DNA from: Leidyana gryllorum EB-2025a
Lineage: Eukaryota > Apicomplexa
DNA: 64,000 nt
NCBI GenBank assembly: GCA_048772705.1
Contig: JBLWGC010000208.1
Coordinates: forward strand, 1-64,000
Reading direction: 5' to 3'
Position 1 is the stretch's first letter. The number at the start of each line of letters is the position of its first letter. Positions 1 to 9,295 of the stretch are shown piece by piece. Below the pieces are notes generated by a model that saw only the letters and a program-made list of their open reading frames with translations, was not told the DNA's origin and did no database searches. Made by a program: the position numbers and the translations under genes.

Positions 1-299
1 CATAAGGTAAGAGACTCACCTATTACATGTCTTGTTCTCGTACGTGATCACTTCGTGTATCTTATGCTACAACGCTGCCGTCTTACCATCTTTTGTTTTA
101 GATGATGTTGCCCATCTCAACTTGGAACCCTTTCCCGCAAATCTGACACTTCATGTATCCCCGATGTACATGAGGAGGGGTAGGGGGAGCTAGGGGAGGG
201 GTAGGGGCTGCCAGCCTTGGCAATGGCTTCAGGTCCACCGTCGAGGCCAGTGAGTCTCTGCGAGTGCTCAATAACTCTGTTTGCTCATCTTGAACAACC

Positions 300-1144
300 G
301 TTGAGAGACACCCAATGACCTCAGTAGACGAGACCGAAGCTGAGGGAGACTGAGAATCACTCAGTGGCATGCTAACTGGGGGGCCACTGGATGCTGGTTG
401 GGGGAGGGAGCGAATGGGGGAGGGGTTAGCTGGCTGGGGAAAAAACCGAACAACCGGGGGTTCAGGCTCCATTGGCTGGAGCTCTACTCGCAATTGGGGT
501 CGCGGGGCATCCCAGTTCCTCGCAAAGTGCCGAAGCTCTTCCTCGGCTATGTGAGATGTGTGGGGATGAGGTGTGGGAACTTACTTGGTGTGGGAACGTG
601 CCAGACCAGTCTGAGTGGCACGAGGTCACGTCTTGGGAACATCTGGGGGGGAAGAAAGCGAGCGCGAGCGAGAAGAGGGCTTTTTGGATCTGAGAACAAA
701 AACAACAGTCCAAGTCCCACGTCTCGCACACCAAATCTTGGGAAAAGTGGCTCGTTTGGGCTGCTCTCTGTTGCTTGCGAGCCGCACGAGAGCTAAATGA
801 AGGAGTCTGACGACCCTTACATCTCGATGGGAGGCTAGTTTGCTGTAGCGAACGAGCCAATTGAAGTTTGGGAAGTCTCATTTTTGCAAAAATCAGGCCT
901 TCTCGTGTCTCAGAGAGCTCGAGAGAGTCGCCTATCTCCTATTCTAGCGGTGAGATTTCGCCTAAAATCTGGCTGCTAACTAATCAGGCCACTACTATTC
1001 CTAAGGTAAGCGAGAGAGCTAGTCTAGAGCTTCTAATCAAATTCCTATTTCACTAAAAGTCGTTTCTGGTACCCCCTAAGAACCCCCAAAAAACCTACGG
1101 TAATGGTCGGGCACACCCTTGCGGGTTTCGCCGACCTGCACAAC
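300..1144 (+). mobile_element. R repeat, copy 0 (divergent left part)
   Basis: This is the leftmost copy of the R repeat family. From about 560 to 1144 it is nearly identical to the copies at 4088, 5601, 6391 and 7740. From 300 to 560 it is recognisably homologous but diverged, as in another subfamily. It ends with the family's 3' hairpin (GGTCGG...CCGACC) and CTGCACAAC at 1136-1144. No protein is supported in it. Positions 1-299 to its left hold only an unconvincing minus-strand reading frame. Confidence 0.75.
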
Positions 1145-1357
1145 CACCTCACAGCCACGGAGATGGCTTACAACGCATCGGTACAGAAATCAACGAACGC
1201 TACACCACTGGAATTAGATACAGGCAGAGTCACTTTCATACCTACCAACCTCACTGACATTGCAGGAACCAGGAGCACCTTTGGCAGAGTATACCTCCAA
1301 AAGTTACAGGAAGCACACGACCGATTGAACGAGGCAATTCGACTAGTTTGCCTGTAA
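1145..1357 (+). pseudogene. Ty3/gypsy integrase fragment
   Basis: A short frame starts exactly where R copy 0 ends. It reads like the end of a Ty3/gypsy integrase core and the following linker: TEMAYNASVQKSTNATPLEL resembles the usual 'AEFAYNNSVHSSTGMSPF' region, and QKLQEAHDRLNEAIR matches the helix before the integrase C-terminal domain. It is truncated on both sides and stops at 1355-1357. Its right end would join almost directly to the fragment at 7071, so the two may be halves of one interrupted element. Family assignment is by eye. Confidence 0.6.
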
Positions 1358-2430
1358 CCTTTGGTTCGGCGTTTCGGTCGGCTTCGATGGCTGTTGTGAC
1401 TGCTGTTTGTTTTTGGATTATGTGGTTTATGTGCTTGTTTATCGCTGCATTGTACTGTGTTTGCGTGTTCGCGAATGTTTAGCTTTCAATTCTCTACACG
1501 TTCCGGTTGCTGTAGCGTGCGCAAGTAAGGTCTGATGTGGTGTGTATTGTGCTAATAAAAGACTGTGACGATATAGTTGTGTTGCTTAGTATGTTGACAG
1601 GTATCGTGCTTGTTATGTATTGATTTGTGAGACTATATGAGCTGGAGATGCATGATTGTATGAGTGTATGGCGTGTATTTTGGTAACTGTGCTGTGATGT
1701 GTAGTATGCTCAGTTTGCTAAAGTGAATGTGGAGCAACTTGGAAGGTTATGTGTGAGTGATATTGGTTTAGATGGTTTGTCTGTTAGGCTGTGAGGGGTC
1801 TAGAGTGAGTCAGCGATTCGCTCGTTGATTGAGGAGTATTTGTAGACGTATAAAAGCTTGTAATGCTAGATATAGGGGGATCAATGAGATTCAGTTGAAT
1901 TGAGAGTGTTGAGAAGAATGTCATGAGTCCAATGCGTATCGTGGACATTATTTATCGGAGTGAATGGGAATTTGTAAGAATATGCGGATGGAGTCAAGTT
2001 ATGCATAGGATTTGAGTGTTGATTCGGACGACATGAATTTGGCTAATGATAGGTAGGTTAATAGGAGTATATTGACAATTGTGATGTAGTTCAAGGTGTG
2101 GTAAGAGGGTGGTGGTCAGTTGTTTGCTATAAAACATTGAGAGAGTGTATATATGCTAAGAGTTATGAGTATTCGAATTGTTAGTGTACGAGCGGGATGA
2201 TAAGGCTGATATGTAAGTTGAGTAATAGTGTGCGTGAAGAAGTATTGATGGGGTGTGGGGAGCGCCCTTGTCGCTTCGCTCGGGCGCTTCCCCGTACCCA
2301 TTGTTTCTGTGAGATTTATTTATTGATGGAATAGTTAGCAAGCTATCGTGAATGTGATAAGTAGAACGAACCAATTGCATCAATCTTGCGTGCAATTGCT
2401 CTGGAACGATATGTACGAGTTCAAACGACT
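1358..2430. other. C-depleted, G/T-rich stretch without genes
   Basis: No convincing gene or repeat unit is visible here. The + strand is strikingly poor in C and rich in G and T (4 C in 1621-1680 and 3 C in 1861-1920). This bias fades near 2250, where GC-rich sequence appears, and the 11-bp satellite begins at about 2430. Confidence 0.6.
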
Positions 2431-3850
2431 TGTAGAGAAGTGTCATTTAAGTACCTATCAAGTAGCAAATAAGTGTGAAACAAGTGTCAAACAACTCGGA
2501 AACCAGTGTCAAGCAAGGCTGGAACATGTTGCAAACAAGTGTCAAACATGTCGCGAAGCAAGGGTCAAAGCAGTTCGCAACAAGTCTCAAACATGTTGGA
2601 AACAACTCGCAAACAAGTGTCAAAAGAGTAGCAAACATGTGGCAAACAAGTGTTCAACAACTCGCAAACAAGTGTCAAACATGTATCAAACAAGTGTCAA
2701 GCATGTGGCAAACATGTGTCAAACAAGTGAGAAGCATGTGTGTAACACGTGGCAAACAATTAGCAAACAAGTGTCAAAGATGTCGCAAACAAGTAACTAA
2801 CAAGTGTGAAACAAGTGGCAAACATGTGTCAAAGATGTCGCAAACATATCGCAAACATATCCTAAACGAGTGTCAAACAGGTGTGAAACATGTGGCAACA
2901 AACAAGTGGCAAACATGTGTGTCACACGTGGCAAAAAAGTAGCAAAACAAGTGTCAAAGATGTCGCAAACAAGTGTCAAACGAGTGTCAAACAAGTGTGA
3001 AACATGTGGCAAACATGTAGGAAACAAGTGGCAAACGTGTGTGTAACACGTGGCAAACAAGTAGCAAAACAAGTGTCAAAGATGTCGCAAACATGTCGCA
3101 AAGATGTCGCAAACATGTCGCAAACAAGTGTCAAACGAGTGTCAAACAAGTGTGGAACATGTGGCAAAAAAGTGTTAAACATGTGGCAAACAAGTCTCAA
3201 CGGAGTTTCAAACAAGTGTTAAACATGTGGCAAAGAACTGGCAAGCAAGTGTAAAGCATGTGGCAAACAAGTTTCAAAGAAGTATCAAACAAGTAGCAAA
3301 CAAGTGTCAAACGAGTGTCGAACAAGTGTGGAACATGTGGCAAAAAAGTGTTAAACATGTGGCGAACAAGTCTCAACGGAGTTTCAAACAAGTGTTAAAC
3401 ATGTGGCAAAGAACTGGCAAGCAAGTGTAAAGCATGTGGCAAACAAGTTTCAAACGAGTGTCAAACAAGTGTGGAACATGTGGGAAAAAAGTGTTAAACA
3501 TGTGGTGAACAAGTCTCAACGGAGTTTCAAACAAGTGTTAAACATGTGGCAAAGAAGTGGCAAACACGTGTCAAACGAGAGTCAAACAAGTGTGAAATAT
3601 GTGGCAGAAAAGTGTTTAACATGTGGCGAACAAGTCTCAACTGAGTGTCAAAGAAGTATGAAAGATGTGGCAAAGAAGTGGCAAGCAAGTGTAAAGCATG
3701 TAGCAAACAAGTGTCAAACGAGTGTCAAACAAGTAGCAAGCAAGTAGCAAACAAGTAGGAAACAGGTAGCAAACAAGTGTCAAACATGTCGCAAACAAGT
3801 CTCGAACATGTTGCAAAGGGGTATTGAAGGTGCTACAAAGAGATGTGTAA
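2431..3850. repeat. 11-bp satellite array (consensus CAAACAAGTGT)
   Basis: This is a degenerate tandem array with an 11-bp period, units varying around CAAACAAGTGT, CAAACATGTGG and CAAACATGTCG, with more than 100 units. Because 11 is not a multiple of 3, every forward frame cycles through the same 11-residue peptide (QTSVKQVSNKC for the consensus), and the consensus contains no stop. This explains the long open frames in all three forward phases. They are read here as a by-product of the repeat, not as genes. Confidence 0.9.
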
Positions 3851-3913
3851 CACAAGTATCATCTGGTACAAGTTGCACACTGGTGACGAACTCTGCTTTT
3901 TTGAAAAATTTGG

Positions 3914-4087
3914 TAAGGGGTTAAGGATGACGACATGAAAAATTCCGATGAATTAGTAACGGGTTAAGGATGACGACATGAAAAATTCCGATGAATTTGT
4001 AACGAGATAAGGATGACGACATCAAAAAACACCGATAAACTTGTAACGAGATAAGGGTGACGACATCAAAAAATGTGATAAATTTCG
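3914..4087 (+). repeat. 43-44-bp tandem repeat, four units
   Basis: Four consecutive units (3914-3956, 3957-3999, 4000-4043, 4044-4087) share a taac-g-g/a-taaggatgacgacat core followed by an A-rich stretch. They separate the 11-bp satellite from the R repeat. The same block recurs at about 5427-5600 in the second copy of the 1,513-bp duplication. Confidence 0.85.
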
Positions 4088-4878
4088 CTTAGAGACACCC
4101 AATAACCTCAGTAGACGAGAAATGCGGTAGGGGAGACTGAGAATGACTCAATGAGATGTTAGCTGGGGCGTCACTGGATGCTGGTTGGGGCAGGTAGCGA
4201 ATGGGGGTCAGTTGGCTGGGATAAAAACTGCACAATGGGGAGGTGAGGCTCTGGTCGCAAAGTGGCGAAGCTCCTTGGGGGCGTTCTGGGATGTGTGGGG
4301 ATGAGGTGTGGGAACTTACTTGGTGTGGGAACGTGCCAGACCAGTCTGAGTGGCACGAGGTCACGTCTTGGGAACATCTGGGGGGGAAGAAAGCGAGCGC
4401 GAGCGAGAAGAGGGCTTTTTGGATCTGAGAACAAAAATAACAGTCCAAGTCCCACGTCTCGCACACCAAATCTTGGGAAAAGTGGCTCGTTTGGGCTGCT
4501 ATCTGTTGCTTGCGAGCCGCACGAGAGCTAAATTAAGGAGTCTGACGACCCTTACATCTCGATGGGAGGCTAGTTTGCTGTAGCGAACGAGCCAATTGAA
4601 GTTTGGGAAGTCTCATTTTTGCAAAAATCAGGCCTTCTCGTGTCTCAGAGAGCTCGAGAGAGTCGCCTATCTCCTATTCTAGCGGTGAGATTTCGCCTAA
4701 AATCTGGCTGCTAACTAATCAGGCCACTACTATTCCTAAGGTAAGCGAGAGAGCTAGTCTAGAGCTCCTAATCAAATTCCTATTTCACTAAAAGTCGTTT
4801 CTGGTACCCCCTAAGAACCCCCAAAAAACCTACGGTAATGGTCGGGCTCACCCTTGCGGGTTTCGCCGACCTGCACAA
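4088..4878 (+). mobile_element. R repeat, copy 1
   Basis: This R copy begins at agagacacccaat and ends in CTGCACAA at 4871-4878. The 3' hairpin spans 4840-4871: outer stem GGTCGG/CCGACC, a 4x4 internal loop, inner stem ACCC/GGGT, loop TTGC. It also carries intron-like signals on the + strand: a GTGAG donor, a CTAAC branch-like site and TAATCAG within about 38 nt, then a second GTAAGC donor. Both are of the size used by host genes. It encodes no recognisable protein. Confidence 0.8.
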
Positions 4879-5600
4879 ACAAGTCTCAACGGAGTTTCAA
4901 ACAAGTGTTAAACATGTGGCAAAGAACTGGCAAGCAAGTGTAAAGCATGTGGCAAACAAGTTTCAAACGAGTGTCAAACAAGTGTGGAACATGTGGGAAA
5001 AAAGTGTTAAACATGTGGTGAACAAGTCTCAACGGAGTTTCAAACAAGTGTTAAACATGTGGCAAAGAAGTGGCAAACACGTGTCAAACGAGAGTCAAAC
5101 AAGTGTGAAATATGTGGCAGAAAAGTGTTTAACATGTGGCGAACAAGTCTCAACTGAGTGTCAAAGAAGTATGAAAGATGTGGCAAAGAAGTGGCAAGCA
5201 AGTGTAAAGCATGTAGCAAACAAGTGTCAAACGAGTGTCAAACAAGTAGCAAGCAAGTAGCAAACAAGTAGGAAACAGGTAGCAAACAAGTGTCAAACAT
5301 GTCGCAAACAAGTCTCGAACATGTTGCAAAGGGGTACTGAAGGTGCTACAAAGAGATGTGTAACACAAGTATCATCTGGTACAAGTTGCACACTGGTGAC
5401 GAACTCTGCTTTTTTGAAAAATTTGGTAAGGGGTTAAGGATGACGACATGAAAAATTCCGATGAATTAGTAACGGGTTAAGGATGACAACATGAAAAATT
5501 CCGATGAATTTGTAACGAGATAAGGATGACGACATCAAAAAACACCGATAAACTTGTAACGAGATAAGGGTGACGACATCAAAAAATGTGATAAATTTCG
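4879..5600. repeat. Second copy of 11-bp satellite end and 44-bp repeats
   Basis: This is the left part of the second 1,513-bp unit: about 500 bp of 11-bp satellite followed by the 44-bp repeat block at about 5427-5600. It begins directly at the CTGCACAA end of R copy 1. Confidence 0.85.
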
Positions 5601-6391
5601 CTTAGAGACACCCAATAACCTCAGTAGACGAGAAATGCGGTAGGGGAGACTGAGAATGACTCAATGAGATGTTAGCTGGGGCGTCACTGGATGCTGGTTG
5701 GGGCAGGTAGCGAATGGGGGTCAGTTGGCTGGGATAAAAACTGCACAATGGGGAGGTGAGGCTCTGGTCGCAAAGTGGCGAAGCTCCTTGGGGGCGTTCT
5801 GGGATGTGTGGGGATGAGGTGTGGGAACTTACTTGGTGTGGGAACGTGCCAGACCAGTCTGAGTGGCACGAGGTCACGTCTTGGGAACATCTGGGGGGGA
5901 AGAAAGCGAGCGCGAGCGAGAAGAGGGCTTTTTGGATCTGAGAACAAAAATAACAGTCCAAGTCCCACGTCTCGCACACCAAATCTTGGGAAAAGTGGCT
6001 CGTTTGGGCTGCTATCTGTTGCTTGCGAGCCGCACGAGAGCTAAATTAAGGAGTCTGACGACCCTTACATCTCGATGGGAGGCTAGTTTGCTGTAGCGAA
6101 CGAGCCAATTGAAGTTTGGGAAGTCTCATTTTTGCAAAAATCAGGCCTTCTCGTGTCTCAGAGAGCTCGAGAGAGTCGCTTATCTCCTATTCTAGCGGTG
6201 AGATTTCGCCTAAAATCTGGCTGCTAACTAATCAGGCCACTACTATTCCTAAGGTAAGCGAGAGAGCTAGTCTAGAGCTCCTAATCAAATTCCTATTTCA
6301 CTAAAAGTCGTTTCTGGTACCCCCTAAGAACCCCCAAAAAATCTACGGTAATGGTCGGGCTCACCCTTGCGGGTTTCGCCGACCTGCACAA
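5601..6391 (+). mobile_element. R repeat, copy 2
   Basis: Near-identical to copy 1, as part of the tandem duplication. It ends in the hairpin and CTGCACAA at 6384-6391, where copy 3 begins without any spacer. Confidence 0.85.
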
Positions 6392-7070
6392 ATGGGGGTC
6401 AGTTGGCTGGGATAAAAACTGCACAATGGGGAGGTGAGGCTCTGGTCGCAAAGTGGCGAAGCTCCTTGGGGGCGTTCTGGGATGTGTGGGGATGAGGTGT
6501 GGGAACTTACTTGGTGTGGGAACGTGCCAGACCAGTCTGAGTGGCACGAGGTCACGTCTTGGGACCATCTGGGGGGGAAGAAAGCGAGCGCGAGCGAGAA
6601 GAGGGCTTTTTGGATCTGAGAACAAAAATAACAGTCCAAGTCCCACGTCTCGCACACCAAATCTTGGGAAAAGTGGCTCGTTTGGGCTGCTATCTGTTGC
6701 TTGCGAGCCGCACGAGGGCTAAATTAAGGAGTCTGACGACCCTTACATCTCGATGGGAGGCTAGTTTGCTGTAGCGAACGAGCCAATTGAAGTTTGGGAA
6801 GTCTCATTTTTGCAAAAATCAGGCCTTCTCGTGTCTCAGAGAGCTCGAGAGAGTCGCCTATCTCCTATTCTAGCGGCGAGATTGCGCCTAAAATCTGGCT
6901 GCCAACTAATCAGGCCACTACTATTCCTAAGGTAAGCGAGAGAGCTAGTCTAGAGCTTCTAATCAAATTCCTATTTCACTAAAAGTCGTTTCTGGTACCC
7001 CCTAAGAACCCCCAAAAAACCTACGGTAATGGTCGGGCACACCCTTGCGGGTTTCGCCGACCTGCACAAC
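6391..7070 (+). mobile_element. R repeat, copy 3 (5'-truncated)
   Basis: It starts at aatgggggtcagttgg, which corresponds to position 4200 of copy 1, so about 110 bp of the left side is missing. It then runs collinear to the hairpin and CTGCACAAC (7062-7070). Integrase sequence follows immediately. Confidence 0.85.
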
Positions 7071-7582
7071 AGCAAGAAGAACAAGCGAACAAGAAGAGGA
7101 AACCAATAACGTTTCAGCCAGGAGAGCAAGTGCTCCTGAGCACGAAACAGTTGAGCCACGTACCCACCAATAAACTCGCCCTACCTTTCTGCGGGCCATT
7201 TACAATACTGGAAAGCTGTGGATGCGACACATACAAGCTAGATCTGCCAGACTCATGGGGAATGTACCCAAAATTCCACTCGTCACGACTGGAAAAGTGG
7301 TACCCACGACAAGGCGAAACCAACTCAGCGCGAGACGAGACGGACACTACGCCAAACGAAGAAGAGACTCTCTACATCATGCAGGACATTGTGGGATGGA
7401 AACAGGAGGGCAACCAATTGTACTACAGAGTCCGATGGGTGGGATATCAAGACGAGAGTTGGGAGACAGCTGAAACAGTACTGGATGCAGACGGTGCGGA
7501 CTTGATAACCGAATTCAAACACAAGTGGAACAACAAATATCCACGGAACCCGTTCAGTCTAGGGGAAGAGGGAGGGGTGTAA
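7071..7582 (+). pseudogene. Ty3/gypsy integrase C-terminus with chromodomain (chromovirus)
   Basis: The open frame reads through an integrase C-terminal region (FQPGEQVLLSTKQL, CGPFTILES, CDTYKLDLP, HSSRLEKWYP). It then enters a chromodomain with the typical aromatic positions (YYRVRWVGYQDESWETAE). It ends at TAA 7580-7582 inside the first bases of the LTR. This is the 3' end of a chromovirus pol gene; gag, protease, RT and RNase H are absent upstream, where R copy 3 abuts. The fragment is a relic, although the frame itself is intact. Confidence 0.85.
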
Positions 7583-7739
7583 GCGTGTCTCCGGGGAGAC
7601 CGGCACGGACCGGCATGGAGACACAGACACGAGTTTTTAGACACACGCACGAACTTAGACTAGAACAAAAAACAGATGGACTTACGAAGCGGCCGAGCAG
7701 TGCAACCGACCCTAGCAGGTAGCGCCGAGCAAGGCTACA
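7578..7739 (+). repeat. Chromovirus 3' LTR, preceded by polypurine tract
   Basis: A purine tract (AGGGGAAGAGGGAGGGG, 7561-7577) is followed at once by TGTAAGCG, and the segment ends with GGCTACA at 7739. It thus has TGTA...TACA inverted ends, as expected for an LTR placed after a polypurine tract. The length is about 162 bp. R copy 4 starts at the next base. Confidence 0.65.
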
Positions 7740-8349
7740 CTCCTTGGGGGCGTTCTGGGATGTGTGGGGATGAGGTGTGGGAACTTACTTGGTGTGGGAA
7801 CGTGCCAGACCAGTCTGAGTGGCACGAGGTCACGTCTTGGGAACATCTGGGGGGGAAGAAAGCGAGCGCGAGCGAGAAGAGGGCTTTTTGGATCTGAGAA
7901 CAAAAATAACAGTCCAAGTCCCACGTCTCGCACACCAAATCTTGGGAAAAGTGGCTCGTTTGGGCTGCTATCTGTTGCTTGCGAGCCGCACGAGAGCTAA
8001 ATTAAGGAGTCTGACGACCCTTACATCTCGATGGGAGGCTAGTTTGCTGTAGCGAACGAGCCAATTGAAGTTTGGGAAGTCTCATTTTTGCAAAAAACAG
8101 GCCTTCTCGTGTCTCAGAGAGCTCGAGAGAGTCGCCTATCTCCTATTCTAGCGGTGAGATTTCGCCTAAAATCTGGCTGCCAACTAATCAGGCCACTACT
8201 ATTCCTAAGGTAAGCGAGAGAGCTAGTCTAGAGCTCCTAATCAAATTCCTATTTCACTAAAAGTCGTTTCTGGTACCCCCTAAGAACCCCCAAAAAAACC
8301 TACGGTAATGGTCGGGCTCACCCTTGCGGGTTTCGCCGACCTGCACAAC
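7740..8349 (+). mobile_element. R repeat, copy 4 (5'-truncated)
   Basis: It starts at ctccttgggggcgttctggg, about 180 bp inside copy 1, and ends with the hairpin and CTGCACAAC (8341-8349). Confidence 0.85.
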
Positions 8350-8397
8350 GAAGCATTCACCTGAGCACTACGAACCCGGCCTTAGAGCCAGGTTACA
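8350..8397 (+). repeat. Possible LTR 3'-end remnant
   Basis: This short spacer between two R copies ends in GAGCCAGGTTACA, similar to the GAGCAAGGCTACA end of the LTR at 7739. It may be the 3' end of a diverged LTR of the same chromovirus family. Only the last part aligns by eye. Confidence 0.35.
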
Positions 8398-8790
8398 CTG
8401 CTATCTGTTGCTTGCGAGCCGCACGAGAGCTAAATTAAGGAGTCTGACGACCCTTGCATCTCGATGGGAGGCTAGTTTGCTGTAGCGAACGAGCCAATTG
8501 AAGATTGGGAAGTCTCATTTTTGCAAAAATCAGGCCTTCTCGTGTCTCAGAGAGCTCGAGAGAGTCGCCTATCTCCTATTCTAGCGGTGAGATTTCGCCT
8601 AAAATCTGGCTGCTAACTAATCAGGCCACTACTATTCCTAAGGTAAGCGAGAGAGCTAGTCCAGAGCTTCTAATCAAATTCCTATTTCACTAAAAGTCGT
8701 TTCTGGTACCCCCTAAGAACCCCCAAAAAACCTACGGTAATGGTCGGGCACACCCTTGCGGGTTTCGCCGACCTGCACAACCTGCACAAC
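8398..8790 (+). mobile_element. R repeat, copy 5 (strongly 5'-truncated)
   Basis: It starts at ctgctatctgttgc and keeps only about half of the copy 1 body. Its right end carries two tandem CTGCACAAC units (8773-8790) after the hairpin, a short terminal repeat like the 3' tails of some non-LTR elements. Confidence 0.85.
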
Positions 8791-9132
8791 GACCCTTACA
8801 TCTCGATGGGAGGCTAGTTTGCTGTAGCGAACGAGCCAATTGAAGTTTGGGAAGTCTCATTTTTGCAAAAATCAGGCCTTCTCGTGTCTCAGAGAGCTCG
8901 AGAGAGTCGCCTATCTCCTATTCTAGCGGTGAGATTTCGCCTAAAATCTGGCTGCCAACTAATCAGGCCACTACTATTCCTAAGGTAAGCGAGAGAGCTA
9001 GTCTAGAGCTCCTAATCAAATTCCTATTTCACTAAAAGTCGTTTCTGGTACCCCCTAAGAACCCCCAAAAAACCTACGGTAATGGTCGGGCTCACCCTTG
9101 CGGGTTTCGCCGACCTGCACAACCTGCACAAA
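8791..9132 (+). mobile_element. R repeat, copy 6 (shortest copy)
   Basis: It starts at gacccttacatctcg directly after the doubled terminus of copy 5. It ends with the hairpin, CTGCACAAC and CTGCACAAA (9115-9132). It is the shortest copy and the one closest to TERT, whose first codon lies 163 bp further right. Confidence 0.85.
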
Positions 9133-9295
9133 CCATCTGGAGCGTATCAACAACTCTAGACATTGTATAGACCGCGAAAATCGCCACGATCAACCCTCCA
9201 TTTGATAGTCAATAGACCCCCTTCCGGAGCTATTGTCGGGATGACGGTTAGGATGGTTGCAAAAGAACTCTGATAAGTAAGATTTCAAATCTGAC

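Larger units (their letters stand above)
3365..6390 (+). repeat. 1,513-bp tandem segmental duplication
   Basis: Bases 3365-4877 and 4878-6390 are two near-identical head-to-tail copies. Each contains the end of the 11-bp satellite, four 44-bp repeats and one R copy. Landmarks line up at a constant offset of 1,513 (3637/5150, 4089/5602), with only scattered differences such as ggggtattgaagg versus ggggtactgaagg. The junction falls at the R terminus CTGCACAA. Confidence 0.92.

Noticed and set aside
1-299. Telomeric simple repeat at the window edge
   Set aside because: GGGGTAGGGG-like runs occur near 175-210 but no regular telomere repeat is present, so a physical chromosome end cannot be claimed.
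98-493. Minus-strand frame of 131 residues ending in a CQICGKGF motif
   Set aside because: It overlaps R copy 0, and only part is conserved in the frame of copy 1 (4469-4089). There is no His pair for a C2H2 finger before the stop, no flanking exon with good splice sites, and composition is Pro/Ser-rich as expected from the complement of a purine-rich repeat.
2348-3747. Long forward frames rich in QTSVKHVANKC
   Set aside because: They arise in all forward phases because the 11-bp unit lacks stops in every phase. There is no start context, domain or splice structure beyond the repeat.
4089-9035. Recurring small frames (for example MGSLIFAKIRPSRVSESS) in each R copy
   Set aside because: They recur because the DNA repeats. 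Overlapping frames on both strands are equally open and none shows a domain.
300-9132. R repeats as Helitrons or as solo LTRs
   Set aside because: A 3' hairpin is present, but the terminus is TGCACAA(C), not CTRR, and insertion is not between A and T. The copies lack TG...CA ends and vary at the 5' side, unlike LTRs.
300-9132. R copies as a CRISPR-like or phage-related array
   Set aside because: Units are hundreds of bases long, abut without spacers and sit in a spliced eukaryotic genome.
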